A stretch of 64,000 bases of DNA from Candidatus Peribacteria bacterium RIFOXYB1_FULL_54_35 (GCA_001787755.1 MFYJ01000007.1:334585-398584), one strand, 5' to 3'; counted from the first letter of the stretch, positions 41,070 through 50,227 are shown. The notes: generated by a model not told the origin, from the sequence alone. A program made the numbers and translations.

Positions 41070-44000
41070 TTATTTCTTCTTTCGCACATACCCCACACCC
41101 GCAGCCGCCCCCGCGGAGATCACCACAAGCAGAGCGGGCCCCGTGTTCCCCACGGGCGTGTGCTCCGCAGATAGAGGAATGATGCTCTGCGCGAGCTGCT
41201 GCCTGTACTGCTGCTGCAGTTGCGCAAGCAGCAACCACTGATTCAGCTGTGTTGCATCAATCTGTGCAACTTGGGGAATTGTCGCAGGCTGCTCCCCCCC
41301 CGCAGCTGACGACTGCACCTGCTCCTGTCCTGCACTCGACTGGCTGAACACAATCATCTGAGGCTGCGCGCCAGTCGGCTCTTGCTGCACCTGCGGGAGT
41401 GCCACTGTCGAAACTCCGCTCTCGCCGGCAACCTGCGTCTGCTGTCGCGGAGCTCCCAGAACCGCCTGCACCATACACACGGGGCTGCAGCCATCGCCAT
41501 CCAGGAGGTTCCCGTCGTCACACTGTTCCCGGCCTTCCTTCCTCCCGTTGCCGCAGACAGCAAGCCCCATGATCTTCGGCTCTATTTTGCAGAGCAGACT
41601 GCAGCCGTCCCCGGAAACCGTGTTACCGTCATCACAGTCTTCCGTCAGTTCCCGCACGCCATTGCCGCAAACACCCTGCAGGAGGACGAACCTGCAGTTT
41701 TGCCCGCAGTTGTTGCCACCGTCACAGTCCTCTCCCGTATCGATGGTTCCATCCCCGCAGGAAGGAAGCGCGCAGTTCTTTCTGCACGCGTTTGGTCTCG
41801 TATTCGAGTTATCTGTCCCATCATCGCACTGTTCCCGGGCATCAATGATCATATCTCCGCAGTACGGATTCGCACAGTCCCTGCGGCAGGCATTTGGCGT
41901 GGTATCGGAATTCAGGGAACCGAAGTCACATTCCTCGCCCTGCTCGACCATACTGTTTCCGCAGATTCCCAGAGAAACTTTCCTCTCCTGTGTTCGCTCG
42001 TGAGGGACATCCTCCGAGATTTCCTGAGCCAGTCCACTCCCGCCGCTACCACTCCCCTCTGCCATACAAAGCGTACTGCAGCCATCGCCATCCTGTACGT
42101 TCCCGTCATCACACTGCTCATCCCCTTCAACTTTTCCGTCACCGCAGAAATGTTCCAGAATGCACAAGGAGCTGCACCCATCACCACCCTGCGCGTTGCC
42201 GTCGTCACACTCCTCTCCTTCACTGACAACTCCGTTCCCGCAGACGTTCTCCTGTGCCCCGGCTCCCACAGCTTCGGCAAAAGTGCACTCTGCAGAACAG
42301 GAAGGATCTTCCTCCGTGAGGTACTGGCACGTACCGAAGAACGAACAGTCAAATTCACTTTGACACGGATCGCCACCCGGCATGCCTCCGCAGGTTTTGT
42401 TCCCCTGTTCATCCTCCTCACAGGAAAGCGAGATACCGCAGTCGAGATCTTTCGTGCAGGCAAGTTCCGCATTATTGCTGCAGCGGCTGCCGTTATCGCA
42501 ATCCTCGCCGGTCTGTACGAGTCCGTCCCCGCACCCCTCCTCCTCACAGACGCTACTGCAACCATCGTTACTCTCTTCGTTCCCATCATCACATTGCTCC
42601 TGTGGCACCTCGAGAAGTCCATTGCCGCACACAGTCACAACTACCTCTTCCGCGGCTGGGACTGTTTCTTCCTCTCCCTCGCACGGAGAGAGGAACAGTC
42701 GCTTGCACCCGCCGATCACACGTCCCGTCGTGGCATTAATTTCGGGAATGGAGCAGGCATTGAGGCCGCAGACAGGCTCTTCAAACTGCGGAATGCCGTT
42801 CTCCACAGAAACACTGGGAGGTTCGCACTCCTCGAATATTTCCGGGGAAACCTCGCCGTCTCCACAGTAGAGCAGCTTGCAGTAGTACGAACAGGGACCT
42901 TTGCCATTGCGGTTCCCCTCGTCGCATTCCTCTTTCTTCTCCGGTTGTAAAATTCGGTTCCCGCAACCTGCCGGAGGAGGTTCCTTCTGCTCTATTTCCT
43001 CCTCCTCTCCACCGGCAATAAGGTCAATAATTCCCGTTGTAGACCGTGAGCGACTATTGGAGCCTCCCCCCCCTGTCGTGGCAGTACAGTTGGATGCACA
43101 GGTACCGGTGTTGGGAGGCTCGCATGTCTCATTATTGCTCGTCTGAATATATCCGTCTCCGCAGCCTGCTGCCTTGCAAAGAGTGGTACATGTATCCGTA
43201 TTGACCGTATTCCCGTCATCACAGACCTCTCCCGTGTCTTTCACACCATCGCCGCAGGAGGCGGAAACGCAATCTGCCCGGCAGGCATCGGCAACTGTAT
43301 CAGAGTTACTCTCGCCGTTATCACATGTCTCCCCTGCTGCGGTGTTCGTAACACTGTCCCCGCAGACTGGCGCGGTGCAATCCGCATCACATGCCGCAGT
43401 GGCTGTGCGTGCGTCGCAAGCCTCTCCCAGATCCGCGACTCCGTCGCCGCAGTTCGGGAGCTCGCAGGTGCTGCGGCAGGCATTGGAAATTGTGTCGGAG
43501 TTTGCGGACCCGTCATCGCACTCTTCCCCTTCCTGTAAGACTTCATCTCCGCATGTCGACTCCGTACAGGAGTTCGTACAGCTGTCCGTATTTACATTGT
43601 TGCCGTCGTCGCACGATTCCCCCGTATCTTCCACACCGTCTCCGCACGAAGCAGCTTCGCAGCTTGTGCGGCAAGCATCCGCAGCAGTGTTTGAGTTACT
43701 GTCCCCAGTATCGCATGCCTCCCCCGAATCCGCCGCACCGTCACCGCAAGAGGCAATGACACACGAAGTACGGCAGGCGTCTGCCACGGTATCGGAGTTG
43801 CTTCCGCCGTTGTCGCACGTCTCAGGAGACTCTATGCTTCCATTCCCGCAGCTGCAGCCGGCGAACGTGTCTGTCCCATCTGCGAGTGCGAGGATCTGCG
43901 CTGCCGTCAGGACAGAAGTGTAGATGCGCACATCATCCAGACTTCCATCGAAGTAGTGCATTCCATCCGCACCCGCACCGAGAACAAGACTGCCGTCGGT

Positions 44001-44720
44001 TCCACCCGACGCATCCATTGCCCCGGCTACCGCAGTACCCAAGAGCGAACCATCGACATAGAAGCGCACTTCATTTGTCGAAGAGTTCCTCGTGGCCGCA
44101 AGATGATACCACTGTCCGCTGACCATGCTTGCCGCTTCGGAGGACTCAAGGACGCTGTCCACTCCTTCACCGTTCTCCCATTGCAGACGCAGCGTCGCAT
44201 CGTCCTCAATGCTGAACTGATACAGGATATTCGCAGCCTCTGTTTCGCCGGCAGTGCCGTGCGAGAGGAGGACGTTCCCCGAAGAGGCAGAAGCGAGTGC
44301 GTCATACTTCACCCAGAGAGACAGTGTGAGGTTTCCCGTAATCTGTACCCCTGCATCAGAAGCGACGGTGACAGATTCCTCCGTGCCATCAAATAGCAGA
44401 GCCGCAGAGTTGGCAAACCCGAGACCGCTTGAAACAGAGGTGCTCCAGTTGGAACTCTCCATGTTCTGGAGCGAGCCGTCGTGACTGTTTTCCGAGATAT
44501 CCGAAGCGGATGTTCCGCTTCCGTCATCAAATTTCCAGTAGGCTTCCAGGTTGGAACAGAGTTCGGTGAGGGAAGCGCCGTATCCCCATGCAGTTGCCGG
44601 AGGCTCAAACCCCAAACCGAATGGATGCAGGTTCCCCTGTACCTGATACACGAGCAGCAGAGTGAGTACAGCTGTACACAGAGCTGTTCCAAGACCATGG
44701 AGTGTGTGTTTGCTATTCAT
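41070..44720 (-). CDS. Giant Cys-rich surface protein: LamG domain plus about 19 DUF4215-type repeats
   Basis: 1216 residues. An N-terminal signal/anchor is followed by a LamG/concanavalin-like domain (about residues 50-285: AYWKFDDGSGTSASD to DDVRIYTSVLTAAQILAL). About 19 Cys-rich units follow, each starting CGDG or CGNG and continuing GE-CDDGN-x-C-x3-C, as in DUF4215 (myxobacterial-type Cys repeat). A Gln-rich stretch leads to the C-terminus, where NTGP precedes a hydrophobic segment and KKK, resembling a sorting or membrane-anchoring tail. LamG binds carbohydrate or protein; the repeats probably form a disulfide-locked stalk. Its -10 TATAAT ends 11 bases before the ATG. A second such protein lies beyond pyk. 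Confidence 0.85.
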   Translation of the reverse strand: MNSKHTLHGLGTALCTAVLTLLLVYQVQGNLHPFGLGFEPPATAWGYGASLTELCSNLEAYWKFDDGSGTSASDISENSHDGSLQNMESSNWSTSVSSGLGFANSAALLFDGTEESVTVASDAGVQITGNLTLSLWVKYDALASASSGNVLLSHGTAGETEAANILYQFSIEDDATLRLQWENGEGVDSVLESSEAASMVSGQWYHLAATRNSSTNEVRFYVDGSLLGTAVAGAMDASGGTDGSLVLGAGADGMHYFDGSLDDVRIYTSVLTAAQILALADGTDTFAGCSCGNGSIESPETCDNGGSNSDTVADACRTSCVIASCGDGAADSGEACDTGDSNSNTAADACRTSCEAASCGDGVEDTGESCDDGNNVNTDSCTNSCTESTCGDEVLQEGEECDDGSANSDTISNACRSTCELPNCGDGVADLGEACDARTATAACDADCTAPVCGDSVTNTAAGETCDNGESNSDTVADACRADCVSASCGDGVKDTGEVCDDGNTVNTDTCTTLCKAAGCGDGYIQTSNNETCEPPNTGTCASNCTATTGGGGSNSRSRSTTGIIDLIAGGEEEEIEQKEPPPAGCGNRILQPEKKEECDEGNRNGKGPCSYYCKLLYCGDGEVSPEIFEECEPPSVSVENGIPQFEEPVCGLNACSIPEINATTGRVIGGCKRLFLSPCEGEEETVPAAEEVVVTVCGNGLLEVPQEQCDDGNEESNDGCSSVCEEEGCGDGLVQTGEDCDNGSRCSNNAELACTKDLDCGISLSCEEDEQGNKTCGGMPGGDPCQSEFDCSFFGTCQYLTEEDPSCSAECTFAEAVGAGAQENVCGNGVVSEGEECDDGNAQGGDGCSSLCILEHFCGDGKVEGDEQCDDGNVQDGDGCSTLCMAEGSGSGGSGLAQEISEDVPHERTQERKVSLGICGNSMVEQGEECDFGSLNSDTTPNACRRDCANPYCGDMIIDAREQCDDGTDNSNTRPNACRKNCALPSCGDGTIDTGEDCDGGNNCGQNCRFVLLQGVCGNGVRELTEDCDDGNTVSGDGCSLLCKIEPKIMGLAVCGNGRKEGREQCDDGNLLDGDGCSPVCMVQAVLGAPRQQTQVAGESGVSTVALPQVQQEPTGAQPQMIVFSQSSAGQEQVQSSAAGGEQPATIPQVAQIDATQLNQWLLLAQLQQQYRQQLAQSIIPLSAEHTPVGNTGPALLVVISAGAAAGVGYVRKKK

Positions 44721-44731
44721 ACAATCTGTCT

Positions 44732-44737
44732 ATTATA
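44732..44737 (-). promoter_or_regulatory. Extended -10 of the giant LamG/Cys-rich gene
   Basis: TATAAT with extended TGG on the minus strand; the ATG at 44720 is 11 bases after it. It is divergent from the pyk promoter. Confidence 0.65.
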
Positions 44738-44771
44738 CCATGTTTTTGGCTTCCTGAGGCGACCAGACTAA

Positions 44772-44800
44772 TTGATGAAATATTTAAAAAATGTTATAAT
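44772..44800 (+). promoter_or_regulatory. pyk promoter
   Basis: TTGATG (44772-44777), a 17-base spacer and TGTTATAAT with TATAAT at 44795-44800. The leader to 44832 is about 24 bases and contains CACTTCC but no Shine-Dalgarno sequence. Confidence 0.78.
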
Positions 44801-44831
44801 TTAGTATGTGCTTTATGGCACACTTCCTCCG

Positions 44832-46265
44832 ATGAATATCATAGAATCAAAGAACAGACGATTGACGAAAATCGTCTGTACGCTTGGACCGGCTTGCAGT
44901 ACGAAAGAGCAGCTGCTGGAACTCTCCAGAGTTGGCATGAACGTGGCGAGAATAAACTTCTCGCACGGTACCCGTAAAAACCACATCGCCACACTCAACA
45001 TGATCCAGGAGCTCAATGAGCGCCACGGATGCTGTATTGCGAGCCTGATTGACACCTGTGGGTGTGAAATCCGGTCAGGAGACGTGCAAGACCCTATAGA
45101 AATCGCAGCGGGCGAGGAAGTGATCTTTGCACCCACCACTCTGAAAAACCTCACCACCACGAAGAAAATCATTGAGGTCGGGTACGACGGTTTCAGTACC
45201 GATGTAAAGGAGACAAATCAGATCCTCATCGACAACGGCAGCATGTCTTTTACCATTGTCGCCATCAACCCTGACGGGAGTGTGCTTGGACGTGCCGCTC
45301 AGGCAGGAGCCATTGGCAGCCGGAGACATATCAACCTCCCCGGTGCAGACATCGATCTCCCCTCCATTACCGAGAAAGACTGGGATGACATCGCATTTGC
45401 TGCGGAAAGAGGCGTGGATTTCGCAGCACTCTCCTTTATCCGGAACGCAAGTGAAGTGGAAGAAGTGCGCGCACTGCTCGAGAAGAAAAAGAGCACCATG
45501 CAGATCATTACGAAAGTAGAAACACAGCAGGCAGTGACAAACATCGCGGAAATCATCGAGGTGTCCGATGGCATCATGGTTGCCAGAGGAGATCTGGGAG
45601 CCGAAGTGCCCTTCGAGCACCTTCCTGTCATTCAGGATGACATTGTCTACCGCTGCAGAGATGCGGGAAAACCCGTCATTGTCGCGACGCACATGCTCGA
45701 GAGCATGACGGAACACCCCATCCCCACCCGCGCGGAAGTGACAGACGTTGCGCATGCCGCAACAGAATTCACCGACGCAACCATGCTCTCCGGAGAAACA
45801 GCAAGTGGCAAGCATCCTCCCATTGCCGTCTCCGCCATGGACCGCATTCTCCGTGCGACAGAGACCCACCTCTCACGATTCCCTTCAGACCAGAACATGG
45901 CCATTCACAATGACAGCGATGCACGGGCACATGCGGCGGTTTCCCTCGCCCGCTCCTCCAGCGCTGCAGCGATCGTCGTTATCACCAGCACTGGCCAGAA
46001 TGCCCGGCGCGTCAGCAAATTCAGGCCCTCTGTCCCCATAGTCGCCCTCACAAAAGCATCGGTGATTCAGCGGAAGATCCAGCTCCTCTACGGAGTATTC
46101 CCCCTCGTCATTGAATTTTCCCAGGAGGAAGACACTGTCATACGAGGCCTTGAAGCGGCCAAAGCACAGAAACTCCTCTCCCCCGGAGACCTCGTGGTGG
46201 TTCTCTCTGACATACAAACGAAGAAAGAACCCGTGACAAGCATACAGATGCGGACGGTGGAGTAG
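44832..46265 (+). CDS. pyk: Pyruvate kinase
   Basis: A 477-residue enzyme for the last step of glycolysis (phosphoenolpyruvate plus ADP to pyruvate plus ATP). Family motifs: RLTKIVCTLGPAC, VGMNVARINFSHG, IITKVETQQAVTN (catalytic Lys and metal-binding Glu), VARGDLGAEVPFE and FTDATMLSGETASGKHP. Two conserved sites differ: the usual DTKGPEIR reads DTCGCEIR (residues 74-81, Lys and Pro replaced by Cys), and ATQMLESM reads ATHMLESM. The residues that bind metal and PEP (Asp74, Arg81) are kept. The ATG at 44832 is chosen because it begins at the conserved N-terminus; an in-frame ATG eight codons earlier is possible. It is flanked by the two Cys-rich surface protein genes. Confidence 0.94.
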   Translation: MNIIESKNRRLTKIVCTLGPACSTKEQLLELSRVGMNVARINFSHGTRKNHIATLNMIQELNERHGCCIASLIDTCGCEIRSGDVQDPIEIAAGEEVIFAPTTLKNLTTTKKIIEVGYDGFSTDVKETNQILIDNGSMSFTIVAINPDGSVLGRAAQAGAIGSRRHINLPGADIDLPSITEKDWDDIAFAAERGVDFAALSFIRNASEVEEVRALLEKKKSTMQIITKVETQQAVTNIAEIIEVSDGIMVARGDLGAEVPFEHLPVIQDDIVYRCRDAGKPVIVATHMLESMTEHPIPTRAEVTDVAHAATEFTDATMLSGETASGKHPPIAVSAMDRILRATETHLSRFPSDQNMAIHNDSDARAHAAVSLARSSSAAAIVVITSTGQNARRVSKFRPSVPIVALTKASVIQRKIQLLYGVFPLVIEFSQEEDTVIRGLEAAKAQKLLSPGDLVVVLSDIQTKKEPVTSIQMRTVE

Positions 46266-46280
46266 CAGGCTCACTATCAT

Positions 46281-46400
46281 CGTTCGCTCGTTGGCTCGTG
46301 CGCTGGTTGGCTCGTTAAACGAGACACGGCGCCGTTTCCGATTAGATATCAGTGTCCATTGCAAACGACGCCGTGCCGAGTAACGAGAAAACGAGCCAAC
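46281..46400. repeat. Palindromic repeat D (composite element)
   Basis: A 120-base element between convergent genes. The outer arms are CGTTCGCTCGTTGGCTCG-type words. The inner modules ACGGCGCCGTTTCC (46326-46339) and GCAAACGACGCCGT (46361-46374) match those of repeat B in inverted order, with a different 21-base core between them. Confidence 0.75.
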
Positions 46401-46446
46401 AACTCCCCCAACGCCCCTCATTCTTCTCCCCTGTGCGAGGCATTAT

Positions 46447-48714
46447 TTACTGGTTCATGCCACCTCCCCACTTATGCCACGGCATCTCCAGCTCATCGAG
46501 CGGGATATCATCAAGGGAAACCGGCCCACTCTTCTCCGAACCGCCAGCCTTCCCCTTCCTGCTCTGCAGCAAGTAGAACGCTCCTCCCCCAGCCAGTACC
46601 ACTGCAATACCTCCGAATACGAACGGCGTTTCCTCACGGTCAAGCAGACCGATAGTCTGGCACATATCCGTGCAATTCTCCCCACCGTCGCACTCCTCCC
46701 CTGCATCTTTCACGGCATCACCACAGTAGGCTTGCCGGCAACTGGTTCTGCATGCACCTGCTTCTGCATCGGAGTTCTTCTTCCCATTGTCACACTCCTC
46801 ATCCCCCTCCTTCTTCCCATCTCCACATACAGATTCCCTGAAACAGGATTCCGTGCAGCCATCCCCTCCAGTCGTATTCCCATCGTCACACTCTTCACGC
46901 CCCTCTCTCACTGAGTTGCCGCATACTGGCAAACGGCAATAACTGGGGCAATCATCGCTATCGAGATTGTTGCCGTCGTCACACTCTTCCAATCCTTCCA
47001 TCACGCCGTCGCCGCAAACAGGAATCCTGCAGTCACTGGGGCACTGATCGTTGTTGCTCCGGTTCCCGTCGTCACATTCCTCGCTCCCCTCTTTCACGCC
47101 ATCCCCGCACAAAGGTAACAGACAGTCATTGGGGCAAGCATCCATGCCGTTCCGGTTGCCGTCGTCACACTCCTCCCCAGATTGCACCATGCCGTCTCCA
47201 CACACCGCCTGCCGGCAGGAGTTGGTGCAGGAATCCGTATTGATCTGGTTGCCGTCATCGCAAACCTCGCCTTGCTGCAGGATACCGTCTCCGCATGCGG
47301 CACGACGGCAGAGATCGCTGCAGATGTCATTATTGATTTTGTTTCCGTCATCGCATTCCTCTCCCGACTGGATAAGGCCATCGCCACAACGAGCTAGAAG
47401 ACAATTATTGCTGCAACCATCCGTTTCAACCCGGTTTCCGTCATCGCACTCTTCCTTACTTTCGCGAATGCCGTCACCACAGACAGCCCGGAGACAATCG
47501 TTCGGGCAGTCATCAAAATCGTTCTGGTTCCCGTCATCACATTCTTCCTTTCCTTCCCGTATGCCATTCCCGCAGTCAGGGCTCTTGCAGGAGTTCGGAC
47601 AATTGTCGTTATTGATGAAGTTTCCGTCATCGCACTGCTCTGCACCCTCACGTACGCCGTCGCTGCAAACTGCGAGACGGCAATCGCTCGGGCACTCGTC
47701 GTAGTTGTTCTGGTTTCCGTCGTCGCACTCTTCGCGACCCTCCCGGAGACCGTCTCCGCAGACAGCAACACGGCAATCATTGGGGCAATCGTCGAAATCA
47801 TTCTTGTTTCCGTCGTCACACTCCTCCGATCCCTCGCGCATGCCGTCTCCGCACACAGGTTGCACACATGCATTGGTGCAATCATCGAAGTTATACCGGT
47901 TTCCGTCATCACACTCTTCCCTTTCCTCTTTGAGGCCATTGCCGCATGCAGGGCCTGCAGTCGTCTGTTGCTGCGGAGCAGACCCGTAGATCGGAGCGTA
48001 CGGATACATGACAGCCGGCTGCTGTGGACTGATGATAATTGGTATCTGCTGTACCGGCTGCTGTGAAGCACTGGTCTGCTGGGATGACTGCTGAGCTGCG
48101 GCAGAGGAAGAACTTCTGCTGGAGACCGGCATTCTTGTTTCCACGCTCGATGCGGCACTGGACTGCGCGGATTCCGCAGGGCAATCCTCGAGGAACTGTA
48201 TCTTACATCCACCCGTGCACTCTCCCGCGCTGTTACAAACAGGAGGCTCGCAGTAGCGTCCGCACTCCGCAGAGAGGAAGCGTACCTCCGTCGTGAGCCT
48301 GCCTGTATCCGGGTCGATCGCGTAGATCTCCTCAACTTCTGGTTCACATTCCTCATTCAGGAACCTCGTGAGAATTCCATCTCCACAGAAGAGCAACTTA
48401 CAGCTATTTGTGCACTCGCTCAGCCCGTTAAAGCGTCCCTCGTCACATTCTTCGCTCTCATTGACAGACGTATTGGGATCATCCCTGTCAATTCTCCCGT
48501 CACCGCAATTGGGAGGAGCAACTTCCTTCTCCAAGGTTAAAGAAGTCGGCTTCACGGGACACCCCGGAAAACCGTACGGCTGCCCAATGCAATCCTGCAG
48601 AGTCGTCACCGCTGCAGGTGTGGCTTCAGGCTGCATCTGCAAGGTAGCCAGCACAGCACCAAGACCGAGGAATGCGATGCTGAGCCCTCTCCTGCGGAAA
48701 GTTTTTTTGTCCAT
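46447..48714 (-). CDS. Cys-rich repeat surface protein (14 DUF4215-type repeats)
   Basis: 755 residues. A signal/anchor is at about residues 8-25. A Cys-rich N-terminal region (to about 180) contains two diverged units. A Ser/Gln-rich linker (about 180-255) is followed by 14 very regular 31-residue repeats (about 257-690) with the pattern C-GDG-x-E-x2-EEC-DDGN-x-C-x3-C, four Cys per unit. Next come a membrane segment (FVFGGIAVVLAGGGAFYLL) and a short tail ending near WHKWGGGMNQ. It should be anchored with the repeats outside and cross-linked by disulfides. TATAAT lies 10 bases before the ATG, predicting a nearly leaderless mRNA. Confidence 0.85.
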   Translation of the reverse strand: MDKKTFRRRGLSIAFLGLGAVLATLQMQPEATPAAVTTLQDCIGQPYGFPGCPVKPTSLTLEKEVAPPNCGDGRIDRDDPNTSVNESEECDEGRFNGLSECTNSCKLLFCGDGILTRFLNEECEPEVEEIYAIDPDTGRLTTEVRFLSAECGRYCEPPVCNSAGECTGGCKIQFLEDCPAESAQSSAASSVETRMPVSSRSSSSAAAQQSSQQTSASQQPVQQIPIIISPQQPAVMYPYAPIYGSAPQQQTTAGPACGNGLKEEREECDDGNRYNFDDCTNACVQPVCGDGMREGSEECDDGNKNDFDDCPNDCRVAVCGDGLREGREECDDGNQNNYDECPSDCRLAVCSDGVREGAEQCDDGNFINNDNCPNSCKSPDCGNGIREGKEECDDGNQNDFDDCPNDCLRAVCGDGIRESKEECDDGNRVETDGCSNNCLLARCGDGLIQSGEECDDGNKINNDICSDLCRRAACGDGILQQGEVCDDGNQINTDSCTNSCRQAVCGDGMVQSGEECDDGNRNGMDACPNDCLLPLCGDGVKEGSEECDDGNRSNNDQCPSDCRIPVCGDGVMEGLEECDDGNNLDSDDCPSYCRLPVCGNSVREGREECDDGNTTGGDGCTESCFRESVCGDGKKEGDEECDNGKKNSDAEAGACRTSCRQAYCGDAVKDAGEECDGGENCTDMCQTIGLLDREETPFVFGGIAVVLAGGGAFYLLQSRKGKAGGSEKSGPVSLDDIPLDELEMPWHKWGGGMNQ
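46650..47946 (-). repeat. Coding tandem repeat, about 14 units of 93 bases
   Basis: Each 93-base unit encodes 31 residues of the Cys-rich protein. The middle units are most alike, suggesting recent expansion or homogenisation by recombination. It is a coding repeat, not an array of direct repeats with unique spacers. Confidence 0.8.
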
Positions 48715-48724
48715 AATTCGTGTT

Positions 48725-48730
48725 ATTATA
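48725..48730 (-). promoter_or_regulatory. Extended -10 of the Cys-rich repeat gene
   Basis: TGCTATAAT on the minus strand with TATAAT at 48725-48730; the ATG at 48714 is 10 bases after it. Confidence 0.65.
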
Positions 48731-48825
48731 GCAGTTTCTTCCGCCCCTGTATTCCCTGAGGACTTGCCAGAAACAAAGAATAGTAGGAATTAGCTTTTTG
48801 CCTCCAGCAAGGCCAGAGACGCACA

Positions 48826-49179
48826 TTACAGCTCTTGCGTGCTCGCTACCGTCGTATCCTGATTGGTGTACTGCGCTTTCCCCACCGGGATCATCGCCTG
48901 AATAATTTTGTCTCCCTCAAGCTGCATGAGCGCCTGCGCTTGCGCAATCTGCATTTTGAGCACTTCCTCATCAAGCAGCAGAAGCGAACGTTCACGCTCG
49001 AGAGTGCGAAGCTGGTACCCCTTCGTCGCATTCGCATTCTGGTGGAAGAGAATAAGGAGGGCGAGCAGAAGAATGAGGGAACCGATGGAAACCATGAGAA
49101 GCATCGTGCTCTGATTCACCATCCGCCCAAGCGAGAGCCTGTGCGGCATGGACGACGATGGAGTGAGAAGGGTTCGCAC
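48826..49179 (-). CDS. FtsL-like single-pass membrane protein
   Basis: About 117 residues from a GTG at 49179; an ATG at 49149 is an alternative. A short cytoplasmic N-terminus precedes one membrane helix (STMLLMVSIGSLILLLALLILF) and a predicted coiled coil (RTLERERSLLLLDEEVLKMQIAQAQALMQL), the layout of the divisome protein FtsL. It lies directly after rsmH, the usual rsmH-ftsL order of the division/cell-wall cluster, which supports the assignment; sequence alone would not. An extended -10 TGCTATACT (TATACT 49189-49194) ends 9 bases before the GTG, inside the rsmH/ftsL gap. The usual ftsI does not follow. Confidence 0.6.
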   Translation of the reverse strand: MRTLLTPSSSMPHRLSLGRMVNQSTMLLMVSIGSLILLLALLILFHQNANATKGYQLRTLERERSLLLLDEEVLKMQIAQAQALMQLEGDKIIQAMIPVGKAQYTNQDTTVASTQEL

Positions 49180-49205
49180 GTGTATCGGAGTATAGCACAA
49201 AAGGA

Positions 49206-50102
49206 TCAGAATGCTCGTTTGATCATGCGGAGCCGCGCGCTCCTGGCACGGGGGTTCGCTGCAATCTCCTGCTCACCTGCTTTGATCGGCTTCTTTGTGA
49301 GAAGTTCAAAACGGGCAGGAGTGGCTATGGCTCCCGTCCTCCCATCTCTCTCCGGAGTTGTGAGCAGACGGAATGCGTGCTTCACCATACGATCCTCCAG
49401 TGAATGGAAACTGATCACTCCCATTCTGCCTTCTTCTTTCAGGAGAGGCGGGGCATGCCGGAGCAGGACTGCAAGTGCATCGAGCTCTCCGTTCACCGCT
49501 ATGCGCAGTGCCTGGAACACCTGCGGGAGCACACTCTTTGCACGGAATTTGCATACGAATTCGACGCAGGTGCTCAGTTCTTTGGTCGTCTGCGGTTTTT
49601 GCTCTGCAATACGGAGCGCAAGCGCCCGCGCTTGGCGCACTTCTCCGTAACGGAAGAGAACTCTCTGCATTTCCCCAGGGGTACTCCGCGCTATGAACGC
49701 AGCTGCTGTCTCACCGGACTCTCGGTCAAACCGCAGATCGAGAGGAGAATCCTCACGGAAAGAAAATCCTCTTTCGGGATCGTCGTAATGCGGCGAGCTC
49801 ACACCCAAGTCAGCAAAAATGACATCACAGTGCGGGAGAGCCATATCCGGAAGCTCACGGAAATTGCAATGCTCGAATGTTTTTCTCCCCGGAAGCGACT
49901 GCAGGCGCTGCCTTGCCTCCGCCAGATTCTCACTGTCCGCGTCGATGGCGATGAGATGCCCCTTCTCCTCAATCGCCCGGAGGAACGCAGCGCTGTGCCC
50001 ACCCAGTCCCACCGTGGCATCCAGCACCGTCTCCCCTTCCCCTGGGGAAAGACCCTCGAGAACCTCTCGGAGTAACACCGGTAGATGTCGGGTATTTTGC
50101 AT
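49206..50102 (-). CDS. rsmH: 16S rRNA m4C1402 methyltransferase RsmH
   Basis: 298 residues; it methylates N4 of C1402 in the ribosomal P site. Motifs: HLPVLLREVLEGL, the SAM-binding VLDATVGLGGHSAAFL, IAIDADSENL, ADLGVSSPHYDDPERGFSF, PLDLRFD, the helical insertion with FRYGEVRQARALALRI, QALRIAVNGELDAL and ISFHSLEDRMVKHAF. The ATG at 50102 starts right at the conserved N-terminus. A promoter TTGCCG-N16-TACACT lies upstream, with the ATG 9 bases after the -10. An FtsL-like gene follows, while mraZ and the mur genes of the classic cluster are absent here. Confidence 0.97.
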   Translation of the reverse strand: MQNTRHLPVLLREVLEGLSPGEGETVLDATVGLGGHSAAFLRAIEEKGHLIAIDADSENLAEARQRLQSLPGRKTFEHCNFRELPDMALPHCDVIFADLGVSSPHYDDPERGFSFREDSPLDLRFDRESGETAAAFIARSTPGEMQRVLFRYGEVRQARALALRIAEQKPQTTKELSTCVEFVCKFRAKSVLPQVFQALRIAVNGELDALAVLLRHAPPLLKEEGRMGVISFHSLEDRMVKHAFRLLTTPERDGRTGAIATPARFELLTKKPIKAGEQEIAANPRARSARLRMIKRAF

Positions 50103-50178
50103 CAATTTTGCAGTGTATCCATTCAGCAACTATCGGCAAATATTTGAGCTTGCTGTCAATTCGGACCATACTCTTGTA

Positions 50179-50184
50179 TACAAT
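50179..50184 (+). promoter_or_regulatory. Possible -10 of the L,D-transpeptidase gene
   Basis: TACAAT inside TTGTATACAA, which is a palindrome and could serve either strand. It lies 43 bases before the TTG start at 50228. No convincing -35 is seen. Confidence 0.4.
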
Positions 50185-50227
50185 TATTGATCAACACATT
50201 GCCTGAAGAAATGGGACTTTCTCTTCG

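Noticed and set aside
41382-42950. Long open frame on the plus strand (over 500 codons) opposite the giant Cys-rich gene
   Set aside because: It is an antisense shadow of the repeats; the minus-strand protein has recognisable domains, a signal and a promoter, and the plus-strand product has none.
46650-47946. Regular 93-base repeats that could suggest a CRISPR-like array
   Set aside because: The repeats are in frame, encode 31-residue Cys-rich units and have no unique spacers; they belong to a surface protein gene.
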